DNA of 64,000 nucleotides from Salticus scenicus (GCA_963930645.1 OZ005662.1:81105902-81169901); one strand, 5' to 3'. Counted from the first letter of the stretch, positions 1 to 14,289 are shown. The notes: generated by a model from the sequence alone, not told the origin. Made by a program: numbers and translations.

Positions 1-304
1 CTGCGCTCTTACATTCGCAAATATTTTCAGAATTTCTTCAAACTAATATATGTTATTTAAGTTCACTATGGCATGTTCCTTATTGAAAATGGTACAAATA
101 CCACTATTGGTTTGTGTACAGAGATGGAAAACATAAAGAATGCTAATGCATCGTGCTCTATGAGAGATATTTTTTAAATGATATTTGAATAAATTTTATA
201 CAGCCCAAATAATACTGATATACACTGTTAAAAATTTTGTCGTAGGTTGAACCAAAATAATTACAAGATAAAAAGAACGTTTTATATACCATGTTTTTAA
301 ATTT

Positions 305-840
305 TCTGTTGGATCATATAAACGCTACCGAAGCCAACGGGAATCCGGAGTAATTGGATAAAAGTATTAAAAAAATTCATTGCTATCGTGTTTTGAGCTA
401 TTATAAAAGTTTCAAATGTCTAGCCAGTCGGGAAGTTAGTGAAAAAGCGATTGCAATCTTTGTACTGGTAACGCTGCCGAAGGCAGCAGGGTTCCGAAGC
501 AGTTGCTTAAAAATATTTAAAAAATACATTTTCACCGTATTCTGAACTATTCTGAAATTTTCAAATGTCTAGCTACTCGGGAAGTTAGTTAAATAAATTT
601 TTTGGAGATTAATATAAACGTTGCCGAAGGCAGCGGGACCTGAAACAGTTGACTAAAAGTATTAAAAAAGTGTATTGTCATCGTGTTCTGAGCTGTCCTG
701 AAAGTTTCAAATATCTAGCTAGTCGGGAAGTTAGTTAAAAATCCTTTGCAAGATTTGTACTTGACAAACAAACAAACAAATATACATACATACATACAAA
801 CAAACAAGAATCGAAGTTAATAAAAACATGGTAAAATGGG
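305..840 (+). repeat. Tandem repeat, about 145-bp unit, three copies
   Basis: Three diverged units each run from a 'cgctaccgaaggcagcgg'-like start to 'agctagtcgggaagttagtt'. The last copy continues into 'acaaacaaacaaacaa' microsatellite and 'caagaatcgaagttaataaa'. The same units and the same tail recur at 14290-14925, so this is one dispersed family with an internal tandem structure and a simple-repeat tail, possibly the 3' end of a retroelement. No protein reads through it. Confidence 0.7.
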
Positions 841-849
841 ACACAGTAG

Positions 850-1035
850 CTGCAACAATGTGATGGTAAAACATTTTACTATGATTTGGTACTTGGTTTT
901 ACCAAAGTTTGGTACTATAATTATTGTAACCATAAGATGGGGTGATCTTTTGTCATGATTTAGACCTTTTATTCAACAAGAAGTACCAAATCATGGTAGA
1001 ATATTACACCATCGCTTGGTTGCAGAGTACAACAG
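850..1035. repeat. Imperfect inverted repeat (fold-back)
   Basis: 'gtgatggtaaaacattttac' near the left end is mirrored by an inverted, diverged version ending near 1015, with 'tttggtac' repeated in both orientations. A related outer pair, 'ctgttaaaaatttt' near 226 and 'aaatttttaacagta' near 1110, suggests one larger MITE-like element around this block and the preceding tandem repeat. No coding potential. Confidence 0.45.
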
Positions 1036-1130
1036 CACCAAATTCTGGTTCAACCTAGCATATAGCAACTACTGTAATACCAATTTTTTATTCAACCTTG
1101 AGCTGAAATTTTTAACAGTATAGTTATTTA

Positions 1131-3239
1131 GTTTCCAAATGTACAAAAAATATTTTCAATATTTTATGGTAGGAATAGCAAAAGGTTTACAGGACCACAA
1201 ACATACATAAGGATTATAATTAGAAAATTTCCGATTGAATTTGCGTTTGTGTTAAGAGTTTTAACTCTTTCTAACTATCTTTAAAAACTAGTATATAACC
1301 CCATCAAAAATGACGGAATGTGAAATCAGTTAAGGTAGTGAACCAACGAATGGTTTTCCAGCTTCGCTGGACACAATATTTAAAGGGGACTAACATGCAA
1401 GTTGTACCTGACGGGACTAATGTGCAAGTTGCACCGAACGAACAAACTATTTCTTTTAACGAAAATACCTACTAACCCTGGACGATATTTTTAATTTTTA
1501 ATTTTTCGCGTGAAAACATTATTTTATCTTATGTCCTCCCCCCCACCCCCCATATATATATATATATATATATATATAACTGGTAAATTTTTTTGGAAAA
1601 GATCATAAATTTAAACGTGTAGTTTTGAAATTATTTTCCTATTTTAATTAATTCTAAAGTATCTAATCAAAACTTCATTACAAATAAGGTACCAAATGAA
1701 AGGTACCATACTTGTAACGAAGTAACTTTAGGTACCTTATTTGTAACCTTACTTATTTTAACTAATTTGATAAATATGACGTCACAATCAACTGTTTGTT
1801 TATATCAGATAAGTGCATTATCATGATTCCAAGAAAATGATGCAAAAACTATTAGTCCATAATTTTTATGATTGAATTTTATATTACATTTTAATTTTAT
1901 CCTCCATGGGTATTTTAAAATTGAAATGGTAGTTATAAACTTTCGTTGAAATCTTTTTACATATTGGGATTAAGAGAAAAGTGTAAGAACAAAAAATTTT
2001 CAGTTTTGAAAGACCTTTCCAATGATGTAACATTTATGCAGATTAATTAAATAATAATAATAATAATAAATAAAAATACATAGCATTTCTAAGGATAGGG
2101 GGGGAAGGCTACCAAAAGTCTCTGTTTTGAAACGGTCTAACCGGTATTGTTCTTAACAGAAGATGGTCATTATTATTATTAATGACCATGACTTCAATTA
2201 ATTTCTGGGTTTTTTTTGCCCGTCCGTGCTCTAATTTCCGTTAATATTTGAAGTATAATGTCTTGAAATTAATTTGATACTCCAGTTCACTAATGTTTAT
2301 TCTCTAGTGAAATTAGTATAAATGGTGCAACTGATTTGAGTATAGAAATTCACAAAATATTTGCAATACATCACGGTCTATGAGAGGTACAACTTTTAAA
2401 GGATAGTTCAATTTTATTATTTTATTTTATTTCATTTATCTATTTATCTATTTATTTGTTATTTTATTTTGCTACATACAACGTAACAAAATTTCAACAA
2501 TACAACATACAGAATTTCGTATAAATGTGTGCAATAAACAAATATTTTAAAGAATCGTTACGAAATTAAAAGCAGTAAAATAAATTAATAAATAAATAAG
2601 TAAAATAATAATAATAAATGTAAAGAGCATCGCTTTCACCAGAGGGAGAAAAATTCCACCAGGGTGTGTGCGTCAGTATGAATATTTTCTAAAAGAACTT
2701 TTTAGTACTTTTAAAACGAATGTTTGAGCTATAGGTCTATATTAATTTAAAACAAACTTATCGATTTTTTATAACAATATTATAATATAAATAATCTGGT
2801 TTGTCACTCACACGACTTTCTCTTACCCTGAAATTTAATACTATAAATACAGGTTCGAGATTAAGAGGTAAGAAAAGGAGTACTGTTATGTAAACCTATG
2901 TTAAACAATTCAAATTAGGCTTCGGAAGAGTTTTATATGATAATTAGTTCTGTGTGAGGGAGGCTACCGCCCCCCTCAAACCCCCGTTTCACTAATGCAC
3001 CTACATTTATATAGAATTTAATTCGGTTATTAAAAAATAATTGTTTTTAAAAAATTATTATTTAAAAAAATTATCTTTTATGATAATGCAGACGATTTCC
3101 ATATTAGAGAAGTAGTATGACACTAAATATAAAAAAAAGTCCATTTTATTGACAATATTACATAAAAAGAAAAAGAAAAATACAATTTTTTTTTCTAAGC
3201 TTTTTTTTTTTTTTTTTTTTTGTTAAAAGTTAAAAAAAA
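1131..3239. other. Non-coding, AT-rich, simple repeats
   Basis: No supportable gene. It contains a (TA)n tract near 1551-1577, AAT and TTTA microsatellites near 2050 and 2430-2460, and long poly-T and poly-A runs near 3200-3257. A diverged member of the repeat family described at 3258-3385 lies near 2690-2775. Confidence 0.6.
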
Positions 3240-3257
3240 AAAAAAAAAAAAAAAAAA

Positions 3258-3385
3258 TCGATAACTTTGTTTTAAATTATTGCAAATCGATTGTTCAACC
3301 ATTCGTTTTAAAGGTATTGGCGAGCTCTTTTGAAAAATACCCATCATGAAAATTTACTCCCCTCGAGGAGGGATATATTCGTTAT
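3258..3385 (-). repeat. Dispersed repeat, inverted copy at 13435-13560
   Basis: The segment with 'ttcgttttaaaggtattgg', 'gagctcttttgaaaaatac' and 'tttactcccctcgagg' is found again, reverse complemented, at about 13435-13560. A more diverged copy is at about 2690-2775. Each copy borders a poly-A/poly-T run, which suggests a family of short interspersed elements. Confidence 0.7.
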
Positions 3386-5330
3386 AAAAATATATATTCG
3401 TTTCATTTGGCTTAGTGCAGTCTATAGATGTTAAACTCTACTTACCTGCAATTTCCCCCATAGACGTAAGCATTTGAATACTTTTGAGTATCCCTGTACG
3501 AACCATTTGCTTCATCTCAACGAAAAGCTTACTGTAGCATCCCTATATGATACACATTTAGAATACCGAGTTTGGAATTCGTGCTACTATTTGTTCTTGA
3601 GATATGCTAATGACAGACATCCACACAGACCATTCGCTAAAAAACATGATTTTCGTACTCAGGGGACATCAGAACATGTAAATATAACAAAAACTCACGT
3701 TCGAAAATTTGACCCTAAAACAATACTTTTTCGACCGTATGGGTAAGAGAAAGTAAAAACACAGAAAAGAAAGAGAGGGGGAACAATGTATTTTCTCACA
3801 TGAGGGCTCAAAATTGATTTTATTTTGACTTTGATTGTAATATTTCTCACAAGCGAAGTACGAATCTATAACATTCTCAGGTTGCCACTCAAATAGGAGA
3901 ATGAAATTCCGTGACTTTTCCAGGTATGTTTTAAGAAAATTCCAGTCTAACCGTATATTGAGGATTAGCTGTAATGAGGACAAAATAATTATGGTACCAT
4001 TTTAAAACACAAAAGTTACATATTACTTTTACCTAAGGAGAGATCCCCCTTTATGGGGGTCTTTCTAAAACGTCATGCTTAAAAAAAATAAAAAAATAAA
4101 TTGCAGAAGGTCATAAAAAACAGGAAAAATGACCCTACATTAGTGGAAAAATTGTCGTGTTTTGGGAATAATCGTGGAAAATTACCAGAATTTTCCAGAT
4201 TCTGGCTAAAATATTCAAATTACCTGACTTTTATGATCAAGTTTCAAGTTTCCTGATATTCCAGGTCCTCCAGGTTTTCCAGGTAGCGTAGCAACCCTGC
4301 ATTCTTATTGAAACCAAACCAAACTTAAAGAGCATTGTCAAAAATATAGGGCACAACACAAATTTTCTGCAACAACCACCCCCCCCCCCTCCAATAGAAC
4401 AAGTTACGATTTACGTCCCTAGAAGTTTTAGCTTTTTCTATCAAAAGCAGTGAGACAGAAGCTGCTACCATGGAAGTGCGTCACATTGCTTGAGTATTTG
4501 GCTTGAGAGACGAAGACAGTGATCAGTAATAAAAAAAAAAAAAAGTAATCTCGATTCCCATCGAACTTATCTTTTACAATTATTATTGTTAATGAAATGA
4601 AACAAAATCTCTCTATATATAAATGGCTAAGAGAGTTTTCTTCCTGTTTGTCTGTGGCTGGACGCAAGTTGATTGGCTAAGAGAGATTTTCTTCAGTTTG
4701 TCTGTGTGTTTGTCTGTGCCACCAGCTTTTCATATTTTAGTTAATTTAAAAAATTGTCAATTTAGTTAATTTAAAAAAATTTAATTGTCCGATCGATAAG
4801 TTAATTAAACCAACGGATTCAGAAAAAAATGTCCCTTTAATTTGGTACCTTATTTGTAACGGAATTTCGATTAGATTTTTAAAATTAATCAAAATGTGGA
4901 AATAATAGCCTCGAAAAGCTTTAAAAATGGAAATTTAAATTTTTAATTGTGAATTTTTTTGTGCGATATTTCTTAATATTTAAACTTATAGCAGTTTGTA
5001 GAAAATATAACTTAATGTATGGTAGAAGTAATAGGTGTAGATGCATATATGATGTATGTATATTCCCAAAATGCCAAAATTTTAACTAAATATTGATTTT
5101 TATGCTTGTAAAGCTGCGCGGAGTAATTCAATAGAAATATGAAATTTCCAAAAAGGTGTATTACATTTACTAACTGAAAATAAAGTTGTTCTTTCTTCAT
5201 AATAAAATAAATTTGTAGACACAATACAAAAACTAAGACAAATTAACTCTGAAAATTTGTCTTAAAATGGATGATATTTAAAGAAACTGTAGCGAATCGA
5301 AAACAGGGTAAAATATGCTGGATTTTAGTA
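3386..5330. other. Non-coding repeat-rich stretch
   Basis: No gene can be supported. Short ORFs here (for example 3474-3746 and 4428-4667) have no recognisable domain and cover homopolymer tracts. The motif 'ggctaagagag...ttttctt' occurs twice near 4625-4695. The rest is AT-rich. Confidence 0.5.
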
Positions 5331-5815
5331 CCTCAAAGGAGAACACTCCCCTTACGAGGGGACAATACCTAATCTCGCCGGCAGCCTTCGCCCATGTTAT
5401 TCTATGGGAAAATTTGTTGCTACAATTACACATTACCTAATGTATATTTTTAAATTCTGTTTTCGCAGTCAGAAAATTCATAACCGTTAAATGAGTACTC
5501 ATTTTTGAAAAATTCATTTTTTTTAATTTTTACATTTTAATTTTGAGTTCAAAAATGCGATTTTTCACAAAATGCATTTTTCTCATTTTCTAATCGCAAA
5601 ATGAAATACTAAAATTTTAAAAAATCAATTTTTGGAAAACAACTACTAATTTAACGCTTATGAATTTTCTAAATGTGAAAACAGAATTGAAAAATAGTCA
5701 TTAGGTAATGAGTAATTATGTAAACAAATTTTCCCATAGGATAACATGGGCGAAGGCTGTCGGCAAGATTAGGTATTGTCCGCTCTTTAGGGGGATCGTC
5801 AGTTACGGATTTTCT
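5331..5815. mobile_element. Long fold-back (MITE-like) element
   Basis: The left arm includes 'acaatacctaatctcgccgg', 'gcccatgttattctatggga' and 'aattctgttttcgcagt'. The right arm repeats them reverse complemented ('tcccataggataacatgggc', 'ggcaagattaggtattgt'). Arms of roughly 200 bp enclose a short AT-rich loop. It has no coding capacity, as expected for a non-autonomous fold-back transposon. Superfamily not determined. Confidence 0.75.
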
Positions 5816-6641
5816 AGATTATTAATGCTAAAATTCTAAAATCAATCCCGTGCATTGTTAATGCAATTAATTTGTTTGAATTTTTTTTTTTTTTTTTTTG
5901 GCGTTAGATATAACTTTTATCTCTCAGACGATATAATTTTTAAAACGAGATGTGTTCTCAATCTTTTTTAAATTTTAACTTTTCAAAAATTGCATTTTTT
6001 CGAAAAATTTCATGTTGTTTCTTTTAGCTATTAATAGATGGCGTTGCTATTACGGATCGTTTCTCCTATTTATTGAAAAGCTTTTATTTTTGTCATTTTT
6101 TAAATTTTTCTTATAATTTTATGTCATTTTCTTATAAATAGCTGTATAAGGGATATGTGTAGAGCAATATGATACCGAAATATCCTTCAGAAAATGCTTT
6201 TATTATTTTCTAAACTGATTTTTTTCGTGGCATACTGCAGCAGAATGACAGATATTTTTAATGTTACAGTAACCCTAAGCCGTCTGCTTCCGTTCCGGTA
6301 AAAAGAGCGCTTATGTTTTGAGTTGAGTTTTAGTTTCAGTAGAAAATATCAACTGAGCTTATTACGTTGTTTTTCTCGACTATTGCAGCGACTTTAATTA
6401 AGATTAAGAAGATTAAGCTTTCTTATTTATCTATTTATTTACGTAACATTTTATATTAGGAATGTTTTTTTCGTCCATTTTATTTTTGTAATTAGACAGA
6501 ATGTCGATGTTTATAACTTGTTCATTGTTGTCATTTGAAATAGACATTTCGGAATAACTTTTTCGATAAATTCGTTGCTTACAAATCATTACAAGCGCAA
6601 ATCATTGACGTTTCAGTAAAAAAAACTGGAAAATATGAACT

Positions 6642-6683
<42 letters not shown>

Positions 6684-7950
6684 CTTTTAATCATTATACA
6701 GAAAAATAAACATAGACAGTATTTTTAAAAGGGATCGGGCTCATTTTCATGTGACAATATCGCATAGGCAAACTTTCGCATATCTCTTTTCTCGGATAGT
6801 GGGCGACGGACAAAGAGGCTTTCCATTCGTCTATTCTCACTCTGTTTGGAGAAATAACAGAGTAAGAAACGAAACTGCCTAAGATATCAAAACTTTTATG
6901 TATACACCAAGCATTTTTCCTTTTCCAAGCTGGCGCGATCTCGGGCAGCGCACACACAGACTCGGGTCTCCGAGAATCTAAAAAGGAGAGGTAAAATATG
7001 AGGTTATAAGATGGCAAGATTTTGCCATATTTAAATCTATAAAAAAATTGTTTTCTGTTACCGTATCGTGTAAGAATTGTATCTATAACTAGACCAAATT
7101 TTTACTCGCCACAGTAAAAATTCCACTCGCCAATGGCGAGCTGGCGAGCGGAAATTGTGCGCCTTGTATATATATTAATAGAATCGTACATCATAATCCA
7201 AAATAACAAATATGACAAATTTCCTTGGAAAAGAATAAATAAATAAACAAAAAAAAAAAAAAAAAAAAAAAAAAACCTCTATAAATTTTTTTCTAAGAAA
7301 TTTGAAATTTATAAAAAACAGAATTTCCAAATCTTTTATTTTCTACTGTTTGATACAACAAATGCATAGTAATCTGTTTTTTATTGGTGTTTATGCACTA
7401 GGAATGGTAATAAAAAACATTTTTTTTTTTTTTTTTTTTTCTAAAAGTAAAAAAAAAAAAAAAAAAAAATGTTAGGAAGTCGAAAATTTGAAATCATTGA
7501 ATTGACGAGATTTTCGGATTATTGTTCATATGTATGGTAACAAAGTTGTAAGATGTAAAAAGACATAGATGATAAAAAGCCGCCGCAATGCTGAAGAACC
7601 AAAATGAATTTATGCATTTATGTGTATGTGTGTATGTATATATATATATATAAATTTATTGAAAAGAATTTATATATATATGAGTTTAAAGATTAGAAAA
7701 AACCAAAACCATCCTCCATGACAAAATGTGTAATTGCAGGAAATATAAAATACAAAACCGACCATTATAAAATTAACAAATTAGGATTAAGTAAATGTGT
7801 GCGTGTATATATATATAAATATCAAAACTAATTATCTTACACGGTACATATTTCTAAAATAAAGATATCGGAAATAAAATATTCATATTCTAATAAAATT
7901 TGAAGTCAACCTGAAACCCAAGTCAAACTCAACGCAGAAATTTTCATCAG
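5816..7950. other. Non-coding, poly-A/T and (TA)n tracts
   Basis: No supportable gene. It holds poly-T runs near 5881, 6645-6673 and 7420-7440, poly-A near 7250-7275, and (TA)n/(TGTA)n microsatellites near 7620-7680 and 7805-7820. The ORF at 6694-7017 (minus) has no recognisable domain and I do not call it. Confidence 0.5.
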
Positions 7951-7951
7951 C

Positions 7952-8093
7952 CCGTATTTACGCAAGTTTCGGAGGAAACCACGGAAAACTCCGAACGGCT
8001 AGGACGACGAGCGCGACCGGGGATCGAACCCGGCACCTCACGTCTACCAGCTTTGAGCGCAGAACCGCTCAGCCGCTGGTGGGCCGCCCGAAC
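7952..8093 (-). repeat. tRNA-derived SINE, copy 1
   Basis: On the minus strand there is an A-box-like 'gagcggttctgcgctc' followed by a B box 'gggttcgatcccc' and a conserved tail ('tttccgtggtttcctccgaa'). A second copy with the same head and tail is at 9162-9298. RNA polymerase III boxes plus dispersed copies are the mark of a tRNA-related SINE. Confidence 0.7.
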
Positions 8094-9029
8094 CCGGAAA
8101 AGAAATTTTTGTTGGTAAAATAAACAAACACTAGACACAAACTGCCGTTCTCTCCGCCCCCCCCCCCAAAATAAATAAATAAATAATAGTGATTAATAAA
8201 TAAATCAAATGACATAATTTATAATTTTTTATTTTAGAATAATATTTTATGAAATATTTTTCAAACCCTTCCAGTAATATTCTAATTATAAAATAAAGTA
8301 AACTAGCGGTGTCACACAATTATTTATAAGATATTTTTGAGCGGGATACGAATACATAATTTACAACAATCATTTTAATTCTCCTGTATACCGTTATGGT
8401 AAGCGTTTTAGATCCAATGCGAGATCACTTCCCTTTTTTTTTTATGTTCTGTGCATCTAAAATTAGCTTTCAAACATGAAAAATAAATGAAATAAAATCT
8501 TGGAATATCTCTCAAATGATTTTCTGAAGATAGAATACGTCGCCTTTTCAATCGAACTTTTTCCCCTCTTCCAGTTCTCGGAAAAATAGACAAAAGAAAA
8601 AAAAAAAAAACAAGAACGTACTTCCTACATTATATTCTCCCTGCCCACATTCATAAAGTTTAGGAAGAACTGAAAAAGGGATATCAGGCTTTCTCACTTT
8701 TATCAGCCTTTCGAATAAGTGGCATTGAAACAACTTTTGAATTCCCAAACTAGAGTCCTGCATCGGGTCGGGTAACCCGATTTTACCCGAACCCGACCCG
8801 CATTGACAGAATTTTTTCTCTTGCGGGTCGGGTTGACTGATCTTTTTTCGCGCGGTTCGGGTCGGGTTTGGTTTTCAATAATTCGGGTCGACTTGAGAAC
8901 ACCTTTCAAAATATTTTTTACAATTATAAACATAAATTTATAGGCATGTTTACAACTATGTAACTAATTTAAACATTCTGTACATACTAGACATGTATCG
9001 GTTGGTTGCTTGGTTGGATGATTTAAGGC

Positions 9030-9135
9030 CGATTGACTCCAGATGTGTCCTAGGCCTGTAGGGGATTGACTCCAGATGTGTCCTAGGCCTGTAGGGGATT
9101 GACTCCAGATGTGTCCTAGGCCTATAGGGGGAATA
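9030..9135 (+). repeat. 33-bp minisatellite, three copies
   Basis: The unit 'gattgactccagatgtgtcc' + 'taggcctgtaggg' is repeated three times head to tail with very little change. It lies just upstream of the second SINE copy. No coding role. Confidence 0.85.
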
Positions 9136-9161
9136 CCCTCCGTTTGGGTCTCTAAGCGGTC

Positions 9162-9298
9162 CTAGCCCGTATTTAACCGTGTTTCGGAGGAAACCATGGT
9201 AAACTCCGAAAGGCTAGGTCGATGAGCGCGACCTGGGATCGAACCCGACACCTTCCATCTACCAGCTTTGAGCGCAGAACCGCTCGGTGGCTGGTTAG
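9162..9298 (-). repeat. tRNA-derived SINE, copy 2
   Basis: Same head and tail as 7952-8093. On the minus strand the tRNA-like part reads through 'gagcggttctgcgctc' and 'gggttcgatccc', then 'aaccatggtttcctccgaa'-type unique sequence. It differs from copy 1 by scattered substitutions, as expected for independent insertions. Confidence 0.7.
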
Positions 9299-9569
9299 CA
9301 GACATGTGCCGGAGCTCCCTATTCGTATCCGCGGATATCCGCCAGAAAAATAGATCCGTATTTGTATCTGAATCTGTATTCTTTTCTTTAACGGAACTAA
9401 TATGTATCTTTTGTAGAAATTGTATGAAAATTAGAAAAGTATTATAAATCTTTCTTCACTGTTGTTAATGTATATATTAAAGAAATACAAATACAGTATA
9501 ACCTCGCATTTACATTCTAGAAATTGAAAAGATTTCGCAGTTAACAAGTTTTTTTTTTTTTTTTTTTTT

Positions 9570-12500
9570 TTTTAACTTTCTTCTATATTTAGTAGAAGAA
9601 TGTATTAGATCCGTAAAAATTTTCAACTTCCAGTTTTTGAGGAATTTGCATGTTTTGAGAGTCCAGAACACGATTTGACTATTTCCAGAAAATATCAGTC
9701 TGTGTCTCTGTATGTGTGTGACAAAAATTTTGTGGAGACTGTATCTCTGGAACTACTGCACATAATTGCATATAAATTTATAAATAAATGCACCTTGACA
9801 TAAATTAGTGCCTATCAACTTTTGGTGCCCATCGCTCAACAGATAGCGCTGCTATACAGTGATTTCCACAATTTAAGGGAAATTGCGCAGTTTACAAGTT
9901 TTTTTTTTTTTTTTACTTTCTTCTATATTCAGTAGAAGAAATTATTAGATTCGTAAAAATTTTCAACTTCCGGTTTTTGATGAATTTGCATGTTTTGAGA
10001 GTCAGGAACTACTGCAGAGAATTGCATATAAATTTATATGTAGATGCACCTTAACATAACCTAGTCCCTATCAACTTTTTATGTCAATTTCTCAAAAGGT
10101 GGCGCTGCTATACATACAGTGATTTCCACAGTTAAAGGAAAGGCTTTATTTCAGGGTCTACTACACAAAATTGCACATAAATTTATATGTGGATGTACCA
10201 TGATATAAATTATTGTCTTTCCACTTTTGGTACCAATAATTCAATAGGTGGCGGTGTTATACAACGGTTTCCATAATTTAAGGGAAAGAGATATCTCAGG
10301 TTCTATTGTGTATTAAAAAAAAAAAAAAAATGGACATGTGAAAAGACCATTATCACACATTATGCTGATTCAATTTGGATGCATATCGGCCAATAGGTGG
10401 CGCTGCTGTACTGCAATTTTCCTCGAGAACGGAAAAGCTATATCTCAACTTCCATGGTGTATAACTGTACAAAATTTGATGAGTGCAATAACCATTATCA
10501 TAACGCATTTTTTAATATATTATTTATAGAGAATAAAACTGTCTTCCTTTGTGCTTTTAGTGTAACTTTTCTCTAAGATGAAAATCGTCTGCATTCATTA
10601 TGGTAGGTAATTTTAATAAATAATAGCTTTAATAAATTATCAGTACTGAGCGAATTTGTATTAGAAAATATAGAAGAAAGTCTTCTGGTGGGCACAACAT
10701 ACTATTTTTTTTTTCTAATACCTTTACTTTTAATGAAATTCAATCCTCGCTTTTATGTGAACGGAATTTTGAATTTTCCTCCATTTATACGTGTATATAC
10801 ATCAAATATAGAAGAAATACTTGCTGTGATTTCATTTAAAGCTAGTATACTGTGAGCACCTCAAATTTTCTTCTATATTTTCCTATAGGAATTCGCCCAG
10901 TAAAAATATTTTCTTAAAAATATTATTTATTAAAATTATCTACCATAATGAATGATTTTCATTTTATAAAAAACTAACACTAAATATAAGAAAAGAAAAG
11001 AAAGACAGTTTAATTCTCTATAAATAAAGTCTTAAAAAATGCGTCTTCATAATGGTTACCTCATACATCGGGTTTCGTACCGTTATATGTCATAGAAGTT
11101 GAGATGTAGCCACATTCCGTTCTCAGGGAAAATTGCAGTATAGCAGCGCCACTTATAGGCTGATATGCTTCCAAACTGAATCAGCGTAATGTCATGTAAT
11201 GGCTACACTGATACGTGTCAAGTTTTGTTTGATTATGCACAACAGAACCTGAGATATAGCCTTCCCTGAAATGCGAAAGTCGACGTATAACAGCACCACC
11301 TGTTGAGCAATTGACACAAAAGTTGGTAGGCACTAACTTATGTCAAAGTGTATCAAGTGTATCTGCATATAGATTTATACGTAAAATCGTGTAGCAGTTC
11401 CTGAGATATAGCCTTTCCTGAAATTGTGAAAACCGCGGTTCAGCAGCGCCATTTGTTGAGAAATTGACACCAAAGGTTGATAGGAACTAATTTAGGTCAA
11501 TGTACATCAGCAACAGCATATAAATTTACATGCAGTTATCTGCAATGAGATACAGTCGCCACAAGATTTTTTTTTTTTTTTTCACGCACACACACAGACA
11601 GACACATATTTTCCAAAAATACCTAGTCAAATTGTGTTCTGGAATCCGCAAAACGTGTAAATCTATCAAAAAAACGGAAGCTGAAAATTTTTACGATTCC
11701 AATACTTTCTTCAATTGAATACAGAAGAAAGTAAAAAGTAACGTAAAATAAACACATTTAGGAAACGGATTCCATCAAGGCATAATAATATTCTTCTTCT
11801 CTTGAACAAATAAACAAAACACGAAATTTGCCACTGTAGAAAGATAATTTGCTGATCATGTGAATTGAAAGTGATTGTGGGAAAGCAGATGTCCCAAATA
11901 ATTATAAACATTCACGTCGAACAAAAGCAATAAATAAATATACATTTTTTTTTTTTTTTTTTCAGAATATAAGCATTAAACAACGAACTAGTAAGTAACG
12001 CTGAATTTGAAGTACATTTTTGCAATCTTGAAGTTTAAACTCACATAAATGTTTAAACATTATTATTAAACATTTTTTTTAGATTTTTTAATTTTTAACT
12101 CAATACAATCAGTAATTACATTTTAATTTTTTTTTTCACTTTCTTCTATATTCAATCGAAGAAAGTATTGGATTCGAAAAAATTTTCGACTTCCGGTTTT
12201 CGACGGATTTACAAGTTTTGAGAGGTCTAGACCATGATTTGATCATTTTTAGAAAATGTCTGTCTGTCCGTCTGTGTGGGTGTAACAAACATTCTGTGGC
12301 AGCTGTATCGTTGGAACTACTGTTCAGACTTGCATTTAAATACATATGTAGATGCACCTTGACCTAAATTAGTGCCTATCAATTTTTGGTGTCAACCGCT
12401 CGAGAGGTGGCGCTTCTATACAGCGAGTTCTGCATTTTCAGGGAGGCTATATCTCAGGTTTCATTGGGTATAATCCAACAAAATTTGATATGTGAGAAGA

Positions 12501-13260
12501 CCAATATGAGATATTTCGCTGATTCAATTTGAATGCCTATCAGCCAACAAGTGGCGTTGCTATACAGCGATTTCCGCAATTTAAAGAAAGGCTATGCAGA
12601 GAATTGCATATAAATTTGTATGTAGGTGCACTTTAACATATATTAGCGCTTGACAACTTTTAGTGTAAATTGCTCAACAGGTGGCGCTGCTACACAGCGA
12701 TTTCCACAATTACAAGGAAAGCTATATCTCAGGTTCTACTGCGTATCATCAAACAAAACTTAATATGTGAGAAGGCGATTATGAGACATTATGCTGATTC
12801 AGTTTGAATGCTTGTCGGCCAATAGGTGGCGCTGCTATTCTGCAAATTTCATCGATAACGGGATGGCTATATCTCAACTTCTATGTCATATAACTGTACA
12901 AAACTTGATATGTGAGATAACCATTATAAAAATACATTTTTAATTTTTACTTTCTTTTATATTCAATAGAAGAAAATATTGGATTCATAAAAATTTTCGA
13001 CCTCGGATTTTTGATGAATTTACACGTTTTGAGAGTTGTAGAACACGATTTGACCATTTTTAGAAAACGTCAGTTTGTCTGTCTCTGTGTGTGTGTGACA
13101 AAATATTGTAGCAATTGTATCTTAGGAATTACTGCAGAGAATTTAATACAAATTGGTATGCAGTTACATCTTGACATAAATTAGTGCCTATCAACTTTTG
13201 GTAAAAACTATCCAACAGGTTGCGTTGCCATCCCGCTTTTTCTAAATTTTTAACCCGGTG
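9570..13260. repeat. Complex direct and inverted repeat family
   Basis: Segments starting 'actttcttctatattcaatagaag' and carrying 'ggtggcgctgctatacagcg' occur in forward orientation at about 9575-10300, 12130-12930 and 12950-13260, and inverted at about 11085-11740. Inside each segment the 'ggcgctgct...atatctcag' block is itself repeated every 130-160 bp. It is non-coding: reading frames are interrupted and domains are not recognisable. The source element is unknown. Confidence 0.75.
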
Positions 13261-13366
13261 GTATAGGACAAAATTTTGTATAAATGCGCAAAAATTTTGT
13301 ATAAATATTTTTAATAATCATTATGAAATTTAAAAGAATTATTTGTAATACAGGTATTCAACTGGG

Positions 13367-13401
<35 letters not shown>

Positions 13402-13434
13402 TATGTAGGAGCCTCGTCTTACCCCTTGGGGCAA

Positions 13435-13560
13435 GTCCCTCCCTCGAGGGGAGTAAATTTTCATGATGGGTATTTTTCAAAAGAGCTCGTCAATACCTTT
13501 AAAACGAATGGTTGAACGATCGATCTGCGATAATTTGAAATAAAGTTATTGATTTTTTCA
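13435..13560 (+). repeat. Inverted copy of the 3258-3385 repeat
   Basis: It carries 'ctcgaggggagtaaatttt', 'gtatttttcaaaagagctcg' and 'aaacgaatggttgaac', the reverse complement of 3258-3385. It follows a poly-A run at 13368-13398. Confidence 0.7.
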
Positions 13561-14289
13561 TTTTTAACAATAATAATAATAATATTCAGGATAAAATTGA
13601 CTTTTTTGGACATTTAGTGTTATACTTCTTCTCTAATATGGAAATCGACTGTATTATCATGAAATATAATTTTTTTAAATATTAATTTTAATAAAGTTTT
13701 TACTGAGTGAATTTGTATAGGAAAATATAGAAGAAAGTCATGTGGTGGACACAACATACTACTTTAAGATGTTATTTATAGACGATAAAACTGTCTCTCT
13801 TTAGATATTTAGTGTTAGATTTCCCTAAGATGAAATTATTTGCATTCATCATGTTAAATATTTTTAATCATAGTTTTAATAAATTATTCGCACTTAGTGA
13901 ATTTGACAGAAAAATATATAGAAGAATGTCTTGTGGTGGCCACAACATACTAGTTTTTTCTTTTTTTAATTTACCAACTGTGTGACAGTGAAAATTTACT
14001 TTATTTTATGTCATGTTATATCATTTTACCTTGTTTTGCATGGTTTTTAAATGAATAAGTAATGTTGATTTATTTTTCGGGTTTCGGGTCGGGTTCGGGT
14101 TAGATAAGTCGGGTTTCGGGTCGGGTTCGGGTAGCAAAAAGTTCTCTGTTGCGGGTTCGGGTTGGTTTTCGGGTTGATGAAAATTTTTTTGTCGGGTTCG
14201 GGTCGGGTTTTGTGTTAATGAAAATGTTTTTGTCGGGTTCGGTTGATTTAAAATTATCTGTCGGGTTCGGGTCGGGTGACTGTATCGGG